A stretch of DNA of 33,432 nt from Burkholderiaceae bacterium (GTDB lineage: Bacteria > Pseudomonadota > Gammaproteobacteria > Burkholderiales > Burkholderiaceae_C). This document shows, piece after piece, positions 23,952 to 32,207 of the stretch. Position 1 is the stretch's first letter; every line of letters starts with the position of its first letter. A program made the translations under genes and the position numbers. The notes under the pieces were generated by a model. The model saw nothing but the letters and a program-made list of their open reading frames with translations, was not told the DNA's origin and made no database searches. The DNA lies in assembly GCA_022702125.1 (NCBI GenBank), contig JAKOND010000261.1, forward strand, positions 1 through 33,432, given 5' to 3'.

Positions 23952-25238
23952 TCAAGGCGTTGCCGTCACGGGCCCGCGCGGAGCCGCACGGGCTTTCTTC
24001 CCCCCGGCTGAGGACGCGCCGGGGGCCGGGCGTCCCCCGCGCCGGGCCTCTTTCGCCTGCTGCCGCCGGTGCTCGTGCAGGAATCCCAGCAGGCGGCGCT
24101 CCGCCGCATGCAGCCGCTTGCGCTGCCGGCCGCCGCCCCCGGCGATCCGGTCCCAGATGTCCGCCATGCCGCTGCCGTCCTTGCGCGCCAGCGCCTCCCC
24201 CAGGCCCAGCACCGCGGGATGCACATAGGACTTGCGGCACACCGCGGGCGTGTTGCCCAGCTGCCGCGCCACCTCGGCCAGCACCTTCTTGGCGCTGAAG
24301 GATTCCTGCGTCCGGACGGCGTCTCCGCAGGCGCATCCCAGCCGCGTCAGTTCGAGCGCCTGCACCGTGCCGTGCCAGGTCCGGAAATCCTTGGCGGTGA
24401 AGCGCGCGCCCGCCGCCTCGGCGATGTAGTCGTTGACCTCGGACGACCCGACCGCATGCGTCCCGCCGTCCTCGTCCTGGTACCGGAACAGCTCCTGCCC
24501 CGGCAGCTGCTGGCAGCGCCGCACCACGGCGGTCACGCGCGGGTCGTCCAGTTCGACCGCATGCTCCACCCCGCTCTTGCCGCGAAAGCGCAGCCGCAGC
24601 GTATCGCCGCGCACGCCCGCGTGCGGGCGGCGCAGCGTGGTCAGGCCGTACGAGCCGTTGGAGGCCGCGTATTCCTCGTTGCCGATGCGCATGTAGGTGG
24701 TGTCGAGCAGGCGCACCAGCGTGGCCAGCACCTGCGCGCGCCCCGGCGCCTTGCCGCGCCCGCCGGCGACCAGGTCGCGCGCGATGCGGGCGCGGATGCG
24801 CGGCAACGCGGCGCCGAAGGCCTCCAGGCGCTCGAACTTGTCCTCGTCGCGCAAGGCGCGCCACTGGACGTGGTAACGGTACTGCTTGCGGCCCCGCGCA
24901 TCGAAGCCGGTGGCCTGCAGGTGGCCGTTGTCCAGCGGGCAGATCCAGACACGTTCGTAGGCCGGCGGGATCGCGAGCCGGTCGATGCGTTCGATCTGCG
25001 CCGGATCGTCGAGCCAGCGTCCGTCCGGATGCCGGTAGCGGAAACGCTTGCCGCGCCGCACCCGGCCGATGCCCGGCATGCGTCCGTCCACGTACAACAG
25101 GCCGCCGGGCAGCGGCTGCGGTGCCGCGGGCGGGGGCGCGGCGGGCGGCCCGCCGGCACCGGACGCATCGGACAGGTCGGCCGCCAGGGTCGCGGCGGCG
25201 GCGGAGGTGGGGGAGACACGGAGGGTCATGCCTGACAT
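23952..25238 (-). CDS. DNA topoisomerase IB
   Basis: This 428-residue enzyme relaxes supercoiled DNA through a 3'-phosphotyrosine intermediate. It is the bacterial poxvirus-like type. After a Pro/Ala-rich N-terminus (1-45), residues 46-150 form the DNA-clamp domain (GLLYVDGRMPGIGRVRRGKRFRY is the usual beginning, split here by family signatures YVDG and RFRY). The catalytic domain shows TTYMRIGNEEYAASNGSYGLTTLR, RFRGKSG with catalytic Lys, DFRTWHGT with the conserved His, and SYVHP with nucleophile Tyr338. A Lys/Arg-rich tail closes it. An alternative ATG at 25229 is equally plausible. It is not essential in most bacteria and stands alone here. Confidence 0.93.
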   Translation of the reverse strand: MSGMTLRVSPTSAAAATLAADLSDASGAGGPPAAPPPAAPQPLPGGLLYVDGRMPGIGRVRRGKRFRYRHPDGRWLDDPAQIERIDRLAIPPAYERVWICPLDNGHLQATGFDARGRKQYRYHVQWRALRDEDKFERLEAFGAALPRIRARIARDLVAGGRGKAPGRAQVLATLVRLLDTTYMRIGNEEYAASNGSYGLTTLRRPHAGVRGDTLRLRFRGKSGVEHAVELDDPRVTAVVRRCQQLPGQELFRYQDEDGGTHAVGSSEVNDYIAEAAGARFTAKDFRTWHGTVQALELTRLGCACGDAVRTQESFSAKKVLAEVARQLGNTPAVCRKSYVHPAVLGLGEALARKDGSGMADIWDRIAGGGGRQRKRLHAAERRLLGFLHEHRRQQAKEARRGGRPAPGASSAGGKKARAAPRGPVTATP

Positions 25239-25302
25239 GACACCGCAGGCCCGCGCCGGCCGGTGTAGGAACGCGCCAGATCCTCCTGTCGTGCCCTGCG
25301 GG

Positions 25303-26865
25303 TTACGGCAGCCGGAAGACCTGCATGGTGCGTTCCAGCGCGACGGCGCTGCCGGCCAGCGCGCCGGCCGAGGCCGCAGAGTCCTGCACCAGTGCCGCGT
25401 TGCGCTGGGTCACGCCGTCCAGGTCGGTCACGGCCTCGTTGACCTGCGCGATGCCGACGGTCTGCTCGCGCGCGGCATTGCCGATCTCGGCCATCAGGCC
25501 CGAGACCCGGTCGACCGCGCCGACGACCGCCGCGATGGTGCGGTCGGCCTCGCCCATGCGCTGCACGCCGTCGTCGATCTGCCGTCCGGATTCGGCGATC
25601 AGTTCGCGCACCTCCTGGGCGGCGGTGGCGCTGCGCTGCGCCAGGCCGCGCACCTCGGCCGCGACCACCGCGAAGCCCCGCCCCTGGTCGCCGGCCCGTG
25701 CGGCCTCGACCGCCGCGTTCAGCGCCAGCAGGTTGGTCTGGAAGGCGATGGATTCGATGGTGCCGACGATGTCGCGCACCCGCTCCGACGAATGGCGGAT
25801 GGCCTGCATCGCGTCGCCCACCTGCCGCACCGCGTCGCGCCCGAGGTTGGCGACGCGCGCGCTTTCCGCGCTCTCGGCCGACACCCGCGACACCCTATCG
25901 GCGGTCTGGCGCACGGTGCCCGCCAGTTGCTCCATGGAGGCCGAGGTCTGCTCCAGGCTCGAAGCCTGCGACTCGGTGCGCTCCGACAGATCGCGCGCGC
26001 CCTGGGCGACCGAGCCGGTCGCCTGGCCGAAACCGGCGACTTCCTGTCGCACGTCGCCGACGACGGCCTGGAGGTTGACCTGGATCTGCAGCAGGCGGCG
26101 CATCAGCGCGCTCAAGGGATGGCGCCTGTCGGAAGGCCGGGGCCGGTCGCGCAGGTTGCACCCCGCCAGATCGGAGGCGAAGCGGTCCGCCTCGCGCAGC
26201 GGCAGCGCCAGCCCCCGGTGGAACCATCCGGCGATGGCCACGGCGCCGAGGGCGGTCAGCCCCAGCTGCAACCCGGTCGCGGCCGCCCCCTGCAGTCCCA
26301 GCCATGCCGGCAGCGCCCCGGCCAGCACCAGCGCGGCGAGCATCCCGCCGAGCCTGACCGTGGGCGAACCATGGCGCCATTCGCCGATCCGGCCGCGCCA
26401 GCCGGCGCGCACCACCGCGCCCTGCCGCAAGGCCAGCGTGGCGTGGCCGGCGGCAGCCTCTTCGCGCATGCGGGCATAGAGCGTCTCGGTCTCGCGCACC
26501 TGCGGGCGCCCGGGCTTGACGCGGACCGACATGTAGCCCGCCGGCTTGCCGTTCTCCATGATGGGGATGACGTTGGCCTCCACCCAGTAGTGGTCGCCGT
26601 CCTTGCGGCGGTTCTTGACCAGGCCGGTCCAGGGATGGCCGCGCCCGATGGTGCCCCACATGTCGCGGAAGGCGGCGGACGGCATGTCCGGATGCCGCAC
26701 CAGGTTGTGCGGCTGGCCGATGAGTTCGTCGTAGTCGTAGCCGCTCACCCGCACGAAGGCCGCGTTGCAGTGGATGATGTTGCCGCGCACGTCGGTGGTC
26801 GATACCAGCATTTCCCCCTCCGGGAAGTCGAATTCGCGCTGGGTGATCGGCAGGTTGTTTCGCAT
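25303..26865 (-). CDS. Aer-like methyl-accepting chemotaxis protein with N-terminal PAS domain
   Basis: This 520-residue receptor couples an energy or redox signal to swimming. The N-terminal PAS domain (about 5-120) carries NAAFVRVSGYDYDELIG and HNLVRHPDMP, as in the FAD-binding Aer receptors, and NRRKDGDHYWVEANV. Two adjacent hydrophobic stretches at about residues 170-215 form a membrane hairpin with almost no periplasmic part. A short HAMP-like linker and a signalling domain follow, including the invariant tip FQTNLLALNAAVEAARAG and GRGFAVVAAEVRGLAQRS. No CheR-docking pentapeptide ends it. A sigma-28-like sequence lies upstream, in line with flagellar-regulon control. The ligand is assumed to be FAD by family analogy. 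Confidence 0.93.
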   Translation of the reverse strand: MRNNLPITQREFDFPEGEMLVSTTDVRGNIIHCNAAFVRVSGYDYDELIGQPHNLVRHPDMPSAAFRDMWGTIGRGHPWTGLVKNRRKDGDHYWVEANVIPIMENGKPAGYMSVRVKPGRPQVRETETLYARMREEAAAGHATLALRQGAVVRAGWRGRIGEWRHGSPTVRLGGMLAALVLAGALPAWLGLQGAAATGLQLGLTALGAVAIAGWFHRGLALPLREADRFASDLAGCNLRDRPRPSDRRHPLSALMRRLLQIQVNLQAVVGDVRQEVAGFGQATGSVAQGARDLSERTESQASSLEQTSASMEQLAGTVRQTADRVSRVSAESAESARVANLGRDAVRQVGDAMQAIRHSSERVRDIVGTIESIAFQTNLLALNAAVEAARAGDQGRGFAVVAAEVRGLAQRSATAAQEVRELIAESGRQIDDGVQRMGEADRTIAAVVGAVDRVSGLMAEIGNAAREQTVGIAQVNEAVTDLDGVTQRNAALVQDSAASAGALAGSAVALERTMQVFRLP

Positions 26866-26897
26866 GGATGTGTTCTTGAAGCTCTTCAGTAAGCGTT

Positions 26898-26924
26898 ATT
26901 TCGGCTTCGCGACTTGCAACTTGA
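26898..26924 (-). promoter_or_regulatory. Possible sigma-28 (FliA) promoter of the chemoreceptor gene
   Basis: On the minus strand TCAAGTTG (26924-26917) is followed after 11 bases by GCCGAAAT (26905-26898). The consensus is TAAAGTTT, N11, GCCGATAA, so each half matches at 6 of 8 positions with correct spacing. The predicted start is about 25 bases before the ATG at 26865. Chemoreceptor genes are usual FliA targets. Confidence 0.45.
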
Positions 26925-26991
26925 ACAAAGCATGAATGGTCATTTTCCCGGGTCCGGTTTCCCCGGCGCGGATCGGGACGGGACGCGCCGC

Positions 26992-28221
26992 TCAGAACAG
27001 CTGCCCGGTGCGGTCGTCCACCGGCCTGCCGCGCGCCGAGCGGCGTGCCGGCGGCGGCGGTGCCTCGCCGGGGGCCTGCGCCGCGTCGGCCCGCGCCAGC
27101 GCGCCGACGCGCACGCCCAGCAGCCGCAGGGGCCGGTCCAGCGGCACCCGCTTCAGGCACCGCCCCGCCGCCTCGCGGATGGCCCGGGCATCGTCCGTGG
27201 GCAGCGCGAGGGTCTGGTCGCGCGTGGCGATGCGGAAGTCGTCGTAGCGCAGCTTGATGCCGATGGTCTTGCCGGCGTAGCCCTTCCTCCGCAGGTCGGC
27301 CGCGACTTTCTCGCACAGGCCGGTGAAGATGCGGCCGAGTTCGGCCCGGTCGCGCACCGCGTGCAGGTTGCGCTCGAAGGTGGTCTCGCGGCTCAGGGAG
27401 ACCGGCTCGCTCTCGGTGACCACCGGGCGGTCGTCGCGGCCCCAGGCCATCTCGTGCATCCAGGCGCCGGAGGCGCGGCCGAAGGTGGCCACCAGCCAGT
27501 CGCGTTCGCGCGCCGCCAGTTCGCCGATGGTGCGGATGCCCAGCGCCTGCAGCTTCGCGTCGGCCTTGGGGCCGATGCCGTTGACCTTGCGGCAGGGCAG
27601 CGGCCAGATGCGGGCCTGCACGTCCTCGGGCCAGAGGATGCTGATGCCGTGCGGCTTGTCGAACTCGCTCGCCATCTTGGCCAGCAGCTTGTTGGGCGCC
27701 ACGCCGAGGGAGCAGGTCAGTCCGGTGGCCGCGAGGATCTCGCGCTGGATGCGCGCGGCCAGCGTCCGGCCGCCGTCTTCCTGGCCGCCGGGCACCGCGG
27801 TGAAGTCGATGTAGACCTCGTCCACGCCGCGGTCCTCCATGACCGGCGCGATGGAGGTGACGATGCCCTTGAAGGTGCGCGAGAAGTGCCGGACCCGGTC
27901 GAAATCCACCGGCAGCAGGACGGCCTGCGGGCACAGCCGGGCCGCCTTCATCAGTCCCATGGCCGAGCCGACGCCGAACTGCCGCGCCGCGTAGGTGGCG
28001 GTGGTGGCCACGCCCCGGCCGGCGTAGCCCCCGAGCCGGGGGAAGGCCTCGACCGGGATGGCGGCGAGCGCGACGGGGTCGTCCTCGGCATCGGCCGCGC
28101 GCCGGCCGCCGCCGATGACCACCGGCAGGCCGCGCAGTTGCGGATAGCGCAGCAGCTCGACCGAGGCGAAGAACGCGTCCATGTCGAGGTGCGCGATGCG
28201 GCGGGGCGGCGTCGGGGTCAC
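26992..28221 (-). CDS. dinB: DNA polymerase IV (Y-family translesion polymerase)
   Basis: This 409-residue polymerase copies damaged DNA. Catalytic acidic residues are Asp13 (HLDMDAFFASVE) and Asp134/Glu135 (GVDEVYIDF). Other features are ATYAARQFGVGSAMGL, CSLGVAPNKLLAKMASEFDKPHG, a helix-hairpin-helix VNGIGPKADAKL, and the little-finger domain around SLSRETTFERNL. The final TGQLF is a fit for the beta-clamp-binding motif. Relative to E. coli DinB there is an insertion of about 25 residues after PVVIGGG (about 36-65), a form I recall from Burkholderiales. The start is a GTG at 28221 with no good Shine-Dalgarno sequence. No LexA-type CTGT-N8-ACAG box was found just upstream. Confidence 0.94.
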   Translation of the reverse strand: MTPTPPRRIAHLDMDAFFASVELLRYPQLRGLPVVIGGGRRAADAEDDPVALAAIPVEAFPRLGGYAGRGVATTATYAARQFGVGSAMGLMKAARLCPQAVLLPVDFDRVRHFSRTFKGIVTSIAPVMEDRGVDEVYIDFTAVPGGQEDGGRTLAARIQREILAATGLTCSLGVAPNKLLAKMASEFDKPHGISILWPEDVQARIWPLPCRKVNGIGPKADAKLQALGIRTIGELAARERDWLVATFGRASGAWMHEMAWGRDDRPVVTESEPVSLSRETTFERNLHAVRDRAELGRIFTGLCEKVAADLRRKGYAGKTIGIKLRYDDFRIATRDQTLALPTDDARAIREAAGRCLKRVPLDRPLRLLGVRVGALARADAAQAPGEAPPPPARRSARGRPVDDRTGQLF

Positions 28222-28286
28222 CGGCCGAGCATAGCGCCGTGCCCCCGGCGCCGCGGGACGGGGGCTTTGCCCGGCGGCGCGCCGGT

Positions 28287-28315
28287 TTGACAGGCGCCGG
28301 CGCCGCGCCTATCGT
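28287..28315 (+). promoter_or_regulatory. Sigma-70-type promoter of the secreted hydrolase gene
   Basis: A perfect TTGACA (28287-28292) is followed after 17 bases by TATCGT (28310-28315), which matches the -10 consensus at 4 of 6 positions. The spacer contains the palindrome GGCGCCGGCGCC. The leader would be about 53 bases. Confidence 0.55.
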
Positions 28316-28374
28316 CCCCCGGCCCGTGCCTGCCGCATCCCGCGCCGCCTGCCGTCCACCCACCGATTCCTCCC

Positions 28375-29856
28375 ATGCGCATGCCTTCCGCCGTTCCGTT
28401 CCGTGTCTCCGGCGCCCACCGCCTGCTGGCGGCGCTCGCCGCGATGGCAGCGTTGCAGGGCGCTGCGATAGCGCAGCCGCAAGCATCGGCGCCTCCGGCG
28501 CCGCCGACGGCGCAGCAGGCGACGACGCCCTCGCCGTCCCCGGCCCTTCTCCCGGTCCCGGCCGCCGGAGCCGAGCCGCCGCCCCAGCCCCTGCCCTGCC
28601 CGGCGCCGGTGCCGGCCACCGCCCGCTGCCTCGCGGGCAAGGACGCGGCGGGCGCTTTCTACTGGATGGCGGTGCCGGCGGACTGGAACCGGGTGCTGGT
28701 GGTCCATGCCCATGGCGGCCCCGACCTCGGCAAGCCCACCCCGGCGCGCGGCCAGGAGGACCTGCAGCGCTGGGCGATCCTGGTCCGCGCCGGGTACGCG
28801 CTGGCCGGCTCCACCTACCGGCGCGGCGGCTACGGCGTGACGATGGCGGCCGAGGACACCGAACGGGTGCGCGCCCTGTTCGTGGAGCATGTGGCCCAGC
28901 CGCGCCGCACCGTGCTGCACGGGCAGAGCTACGGCGGCGGCGTGGCCGCCAAGGCCCTCGACCTCTACGGACCCGCCGAGGGCCGCGACAGCCCCTACGA
29001 CGGCGCGCTGCTGACCAGCGGCGTGCTCGGCGGCGGCGGCAACGCCTACGCCTTCCGGCTCGACCTGCGGGTGGTCTACCAGTACGTCTGCCGCAACCAT
29101 CCCGGCGCGCAGGAAGCGCAGTACCCGCTGTGGATGGGCCTGCCCGCCGGCGCGCAGATGAGCCGCGAGGACCTGGCCGCCCGCGTGCGCGAATGCACCG
29201 GCATCGGCCTGCCGGCGTCCGAGCGCTCGCCCGAGCAGATGGCGCGCCTGAAGACCATCCTCGACGTGGTGAAGATCCCCGAGCGCTCCCTGGTGTCGCA
29301 CCTGTCGTGGGCCACCTTCCTGTTCCGCGACCTGGTGCAGCACCGCCTCGGCGGGCGCAACCCCTTCGGCAACGTCGGCGCGGTCTACCGTGGCTCGGAC
29401 GACGACGAGGCGCTCAATGCCGGCGTCGCCCGCTACAAGGCCGACCCGGAGGCCGTCGCCGCCCTGGCCGCCGACAGCCGCCCGAGCGGCCGGCTCGGCC
29501 TGCCGGTGCTGACGGTGCACGCCATCCACGACCCCACCGCCTTCGTCGAGCTGGAGGACGCCTACCGCCAGATCGTGGCCCGGGCCGGCAGCGCCGACCG
29601 GCTGGTGCAGGTCTTCACCGACCAGGCCGACCACAGCTACCTCAGCGATCCGGAATACCCCGCCGCGATGGGCGCGCTGATGTCCTGGATCGACCACGGC
29701 GAGAAACCCGTGCCGCAGCAGGTGGCGCGGCTGTGCGCCGGCATGGCCAAGCGCTTCCCCGACGGCGGCTGCCAGTTCCGGCCGGACTTCCAGCCGCAGC
29801 CGCTGGCCGCGCGGGTGCCGAAGCGGGACACGCCGGCCGTGCTACAGAAAAAGTAG
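28375..29856 (+). CDS. Secreted alpha/beta hydrolase of unknown substrate
   Basis: This 493-residue protein begins with a Sec signal peptide (Arg residues, then LLAALAAMAALQGAAIA, cleavage likely near residue 33) and a Pro/Ala-rich linker to about 80. A long alpha/beta-hydrolase domain follows. The nucleophile is Ser185 in HGQSYGGG, the acid is probably Asp in HAIHDPTAF (about 385), and the base is His in QADHSYLSDPE (about 420). A Cys-containing lid region lies between. I cannot assign a substrate. Esterase, peptidase and lactone hydrolase are all possible. It has its own promoter, stands divergent from dinB, and no related gene adjoins it. No Shine-Dalgarno sequence is visible before either ATG (28375 or 28381). 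Confidence 0.8.
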   Translation: MRMPSAVPFRVSGAHRLLAALAAMAALQGAAIAQPQASAPPAPPTAQQATTPSPSPALLPVPAAGAEPPPQPLPCPAPVPATARCLAGKDAAGAFYWMAVPADWNRVLVVHAHGGPDLGKPTPARGQEDLQRWAILVRAGYALAGSTYRRGGYGVTMAAEDTERVRALFVEHVAQPRRTVLHGQSYGGGVAAKALDLYGPAEGRDSPYDGALLTSGVLGGGGNAYAFRLDLRVVYQYVCRNHPGAQEAQYPLWMGLPAGAQMSREDLAARVRECTGIGLPASERSPEQMARLKTILDVVKIPERSLVSHLSWATFLFRDLVQHRLGGRNPFGNVGAVYRGSDDDEALNAGVARYKADPEAVAALAADSRPSGRLGLPVLTVHAIHDPTAFVELEDAYRQIVARAGSADRLVQVFTDQADHSYLSDPEYPAAMGALMSWIDHGEKPVPQQVARLCAGMAKRFPDGGCQFRPDFQPQPLAARVPKRDTPAVLQKK

Positions 29857-29908
29857 CTGGCAGCCTAGGCGACGCCCGGGCATCCGCGGGTTTCCGCCGC
29901 CGCATCCG

Positions 29909-30850
29909 TCACAGCTGCAGGCAGATGCCCACCAGCCCCAGCGTCACCAGCAGCAGCCCGATGCCCTCGTTGCGCGACAGGCGCTCGCCGAACACCCGGC
30001 GCGACACCAGGTAGCTGAACACCACCTCCACCAGCCCCAGGGTGCGGACGTCCGCCGCCGGCCGCATCGCGTAGGCGGTGAACCAGGCGATGGAGGCCAG
30101 CGCGCCCATCGACCCCGCCACCGACGACAGCCGCCACGACCGGGCGATGGCGCCCAGCGCCGCCGGCTGCCGCGCCGCGAGCCAGCCGCCCAGCAGCAGG
30201 CTCTGCAGCAGCTGCGCCCACAGCACGCCCCAGCCGCCCGCCACCCAGGGCGGGATGCCCTCGCCCAGCGTGAGCGAGGCGCCCCGGAAGCCCACGCTCG
30301 CCAGCGCGAAGCACGCGCCCGAGGCCAGCCCGTAGCCCACCACCCGGCCGCGCGACCCGGGGGCGACCGGCGCCGCCGCCCGGTCCGCGCCGCCGCGCGG
30401 CCACGACAGCATCACCACCCCCAGCGTCGCCGCCAGCATGGCCAGCATCGCCACCGCGCCCGGCAGCTCGTGCAGCAGCAGGCCGGAGAACAGCGCCACC
30501 TGCAGCACCTCGGTCTTGGAATAGGCCACCGCCAGGATGAAGTTGCGCTCCTGCATCGCCCGCAGCAGGAAGGCGGTCGCGCCCACCTGCGTCAGCGCGC
30601 CCAGCGCCAGCCAGGCCGCGTACTGCGCGCCGAACACCGGCCGCAGCCCGGCCCGGTCGCCCAGCGCGCAGGTGCCCAGCACCCACAGCGCCGCCAGCGG
30701 CAGCCCGTAGAGGAAGCGCACCAGCGTGGCCGGCAAGGTGCCGATTTCGGCGGTCAGGGTGCGCTGCGCCGCATTGCGCACCGTCTGCGCCAGGGCGGCC
30801 CAGACGACGATGGGGATCCAGGCCCAGGCGGCCAGGGAAAGGGAGGACAT
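29909..30850 (-). CDS. EamA/DMT-family membrane transporter
   Basis: This 313-residue protein has about ten hydrophobic segments in two similar halves, the drug/metabolite transporter layout. Typical positions are LRAMQERNFILAVAYSKTEVLQVALFSGLLLHE at the end of the first half and VEVVFSYLVSRRVFGERLSRNEGIGLLLVTLGLVGI at the end of the second half, corresponding to the EamA helix-9/10 region. Family members export metabolites, amino acids or drugs, and no substrate is evident here. It converges with the secreted hydrolase gene (52 bases apart). The ATG at 30850 follows no clear ribosome-binding sequence. Confidence 0.86.
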   Translation of the reverse strand: MSSLSLAAWAWIPIVVWAALAQTVRNAAQRTLTAEIGTLPATLVRFLYGLPLAALWVLGTCALGDRAGLRPVFGAQYAAWLALGALTQVGATAFLLRAMQERNFILAVAYSKTEVLQVALFSGLLLHELPGAVAMLAMLAATLGVVMLSWPRGGADRAAAPVAPGSRGRVVGYGLASGACFALASVGFRGASLTLGEGIPPWVAGGWGVLWAQLLQSLLLGGWLAARQPAALGAIARSWRLSSVAGSMGALASIAWFTAYAMRPAADVRTLGLVEVVFSYLVSRRVFGERLSRNEGIGLLLVTLGLVGICLQL

Positions 30851-30982
30851 GGTGGATGCGACAGGAGGACGGCCGGCCCGCGGGCCCGAGACCCCGAGTG
30901 TCGTCGCCCCGGAAAGCGCCCGCCGGCGCGATGCGCGAAGCCGCCCTGCCGAACGGCGATGGGACGGCCCGGTCGCGGCGGT

Positions 30983-31402
30983 TCAGCGCACCGCCGCGCC
31001 GCGCAGCGTGCTGTCCGACGGCACCAGCACCGTCGAGCGGCCGTCGTTCGAGGTGCGCGTCTGGGGCACCACGTCCGACGGGTCGCCGGCCGGCGAAACC
31101 ACCCCGGCCGGCGCGAGGATGGTGGCGCGGCCGTCCTGCGAGGTGGCCTGCACGTCGGACGACGGGCCGCCGGTCACCCGGTCCAGCGCCATGCCGGCGG
31201 CGCGGATGCAGGCGCGGCGCTCGGGCGCCGGGCGGTCGCCCCGGTTGCACACCTCGACCTGCTGCTCGTACTGCAGCTGCGCCGCGCCGACGGACGACTG
31301 CGCCTGCGCGGCGGCGGCGGCCGTCAGCAGCAGCGTTCCGGCGAGCGCGCGACGGGCGCGGCGGGGAAAGGAAGAAGACAGCGTCGTGGAAAGCAGTGGC
31401 AT
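30983..31402 (-). CDS. Small exported protein with two conserved cysteines and a duplicated motif
   Basis: This 139-residue protein has a Sec signal peptide (RRARRALAGTLLLTAAAAAQAQ, cleavage probably after AQA near residue 34). The mature part contains YEQQVEVCNRGDRPAPERRACIRAAG, a two-cysteine helical segment typical of small periplasmic proteins in Burkholderiales, and then two imperfect copies of a short motif, TSQDGRATILAPAG and TSNDGRSTVLVPSD. The function is unknown. The cysteines probably form a disulfide. I chose the ATG at 31402 because it leads straight into the signal peptide. The open frame extends much further upstream, antisense in another frame to nothing real. It is 65 bases past the hydrolase gene and may be co-transcribed. 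Confidence 0.75.
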   Translation of the reverse strand: MPLLSTTLSSSFPRRARRALAGTLLLTAAAAAQAQSSVGAAQLQYEQQVEVCNRGDRPAPERRACIRAAGMALDRVTGGPSSDVQATSQDGRATILAPAGVVSPAGDPSDVVPQTRTSNDGRSTVLVPSDSTLRGAAVR

Positions 31403-31467
31403 GGCGGGCTCCGTACGCCGCGCGGAGGGCGGCGCGAAGGATTCTGCCTCCGGCGCCGCGGTGCGTG

Positions 31468-32205
31468 TCACCGGACGTACCGAGAAGGCTCCGGCGTGCC
31501 GGGCGTGTCGTGGCCCAGCCAGTTGCGCAGCGCACTCGACACCGCGTCCGGCTGCTCGACAGGCGACAGATGGCCGCAATCCTCGACGATCTTCAACGTC
31601 GCGCCCGGAATGAGGGCCGCCATCTCCTCGTGCATCCAGACCGGATTCGGCGCGTCCTGCCGCCCGCACAGGACGAGCGTGGGACAGGCGATGGCCGGCA
31701 GAAAGGGCCGCGAGTCGATGCGCGACCGCAGGGCCCGGATCTGGTCCTCCCGGGTGTCTTCGCGCACCGAACGCACCATCGCCAGCACCCGGTCCCGCAG
31801 ACCGGGCCGGGCTGCGTTCGACGCGCTCATCCAGCGGGACGGAAGCTCGGCCGCCAGCGCATCGAAGCCTTCCGTGGCGACCCGCCGGGCGTCGCGCTCG
31901 CGTGCGCGCAACCGCTCCGGCGAGTCCACCCCGGCGCGCGTGTCGACCAGCGCGAGCCGCTCCACCCGCTCCGGGGCCTGGCGCATGATTTCCATGGCCA
32001 CGTGCCCGCCCATCGAGAGCCCGACCAGCGACAGGCGATCCGGCGCCCGCGCGAGCGCGGCGCGCGCCAGCGCCCGCATCGTGTCGCCCCCGGCAAGCTC
32101 CAGGGGCAGGCAGTCGGCCACGTCGGACAGCGCCCTGCACTGCGCCTCCCACAGCACCGGCGTGCACAGATGGCCGCCCAGGAAAACCACGCAGGGACGC
32201 GCCAC
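31468..32205 (-). CDS. Alpha/beta-fold hydrolase (cytosolic)
   Basis: This 245-residue hydrolase has the canonical triad: Ser64 in GLSMGGH, Asp in CGRQDAPNP at about residue 190, and His in EDCGHLSPVEQP at about residue 217, with HLCTPVLWEAQ at the oxyanion position near the N-terminus. It resembles 3-oxoadipate enol-lactonase and BioH-like esterases in length and layout. The substrate is unassigned. It begins with GTG at 32205, two bases after the stop codon of the Bug-receptor gene, so the two are one transcript and perhaps serve uptake and processing of the same carboxylate. Confidence 0.85.
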   Translation of the reverse strand: MARPCVVFLGGHLCTPVLWEAQCRALSDVADCLPLELAGGDTMRALARAALARAPDRLSLVGLSMGGHVAMEIMRQAPERVERLALVDTRAGVDSPERLRARERDARRVATEGFDALAAELPSRWMSASNAARPGLRDRVLAMVRSVREDTREDQIRALRSRIDSRPFLPAIACPTLVLCGRQDAPNPVWMHEEMAALIPGATLKIVEDCGHLSPVEQPDAVSSALRNWLGHDTPGTPEPSRYVR

Positions 32206-32207
32206 GG

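Noticed and set aside
28222-28374. LexA operator upstream of dinB
   Set aside because: No CTGT-N8-ACAG arrangement was found in the dinB-hydrolase gap, so SOS control cannot be claimed from the sequence.
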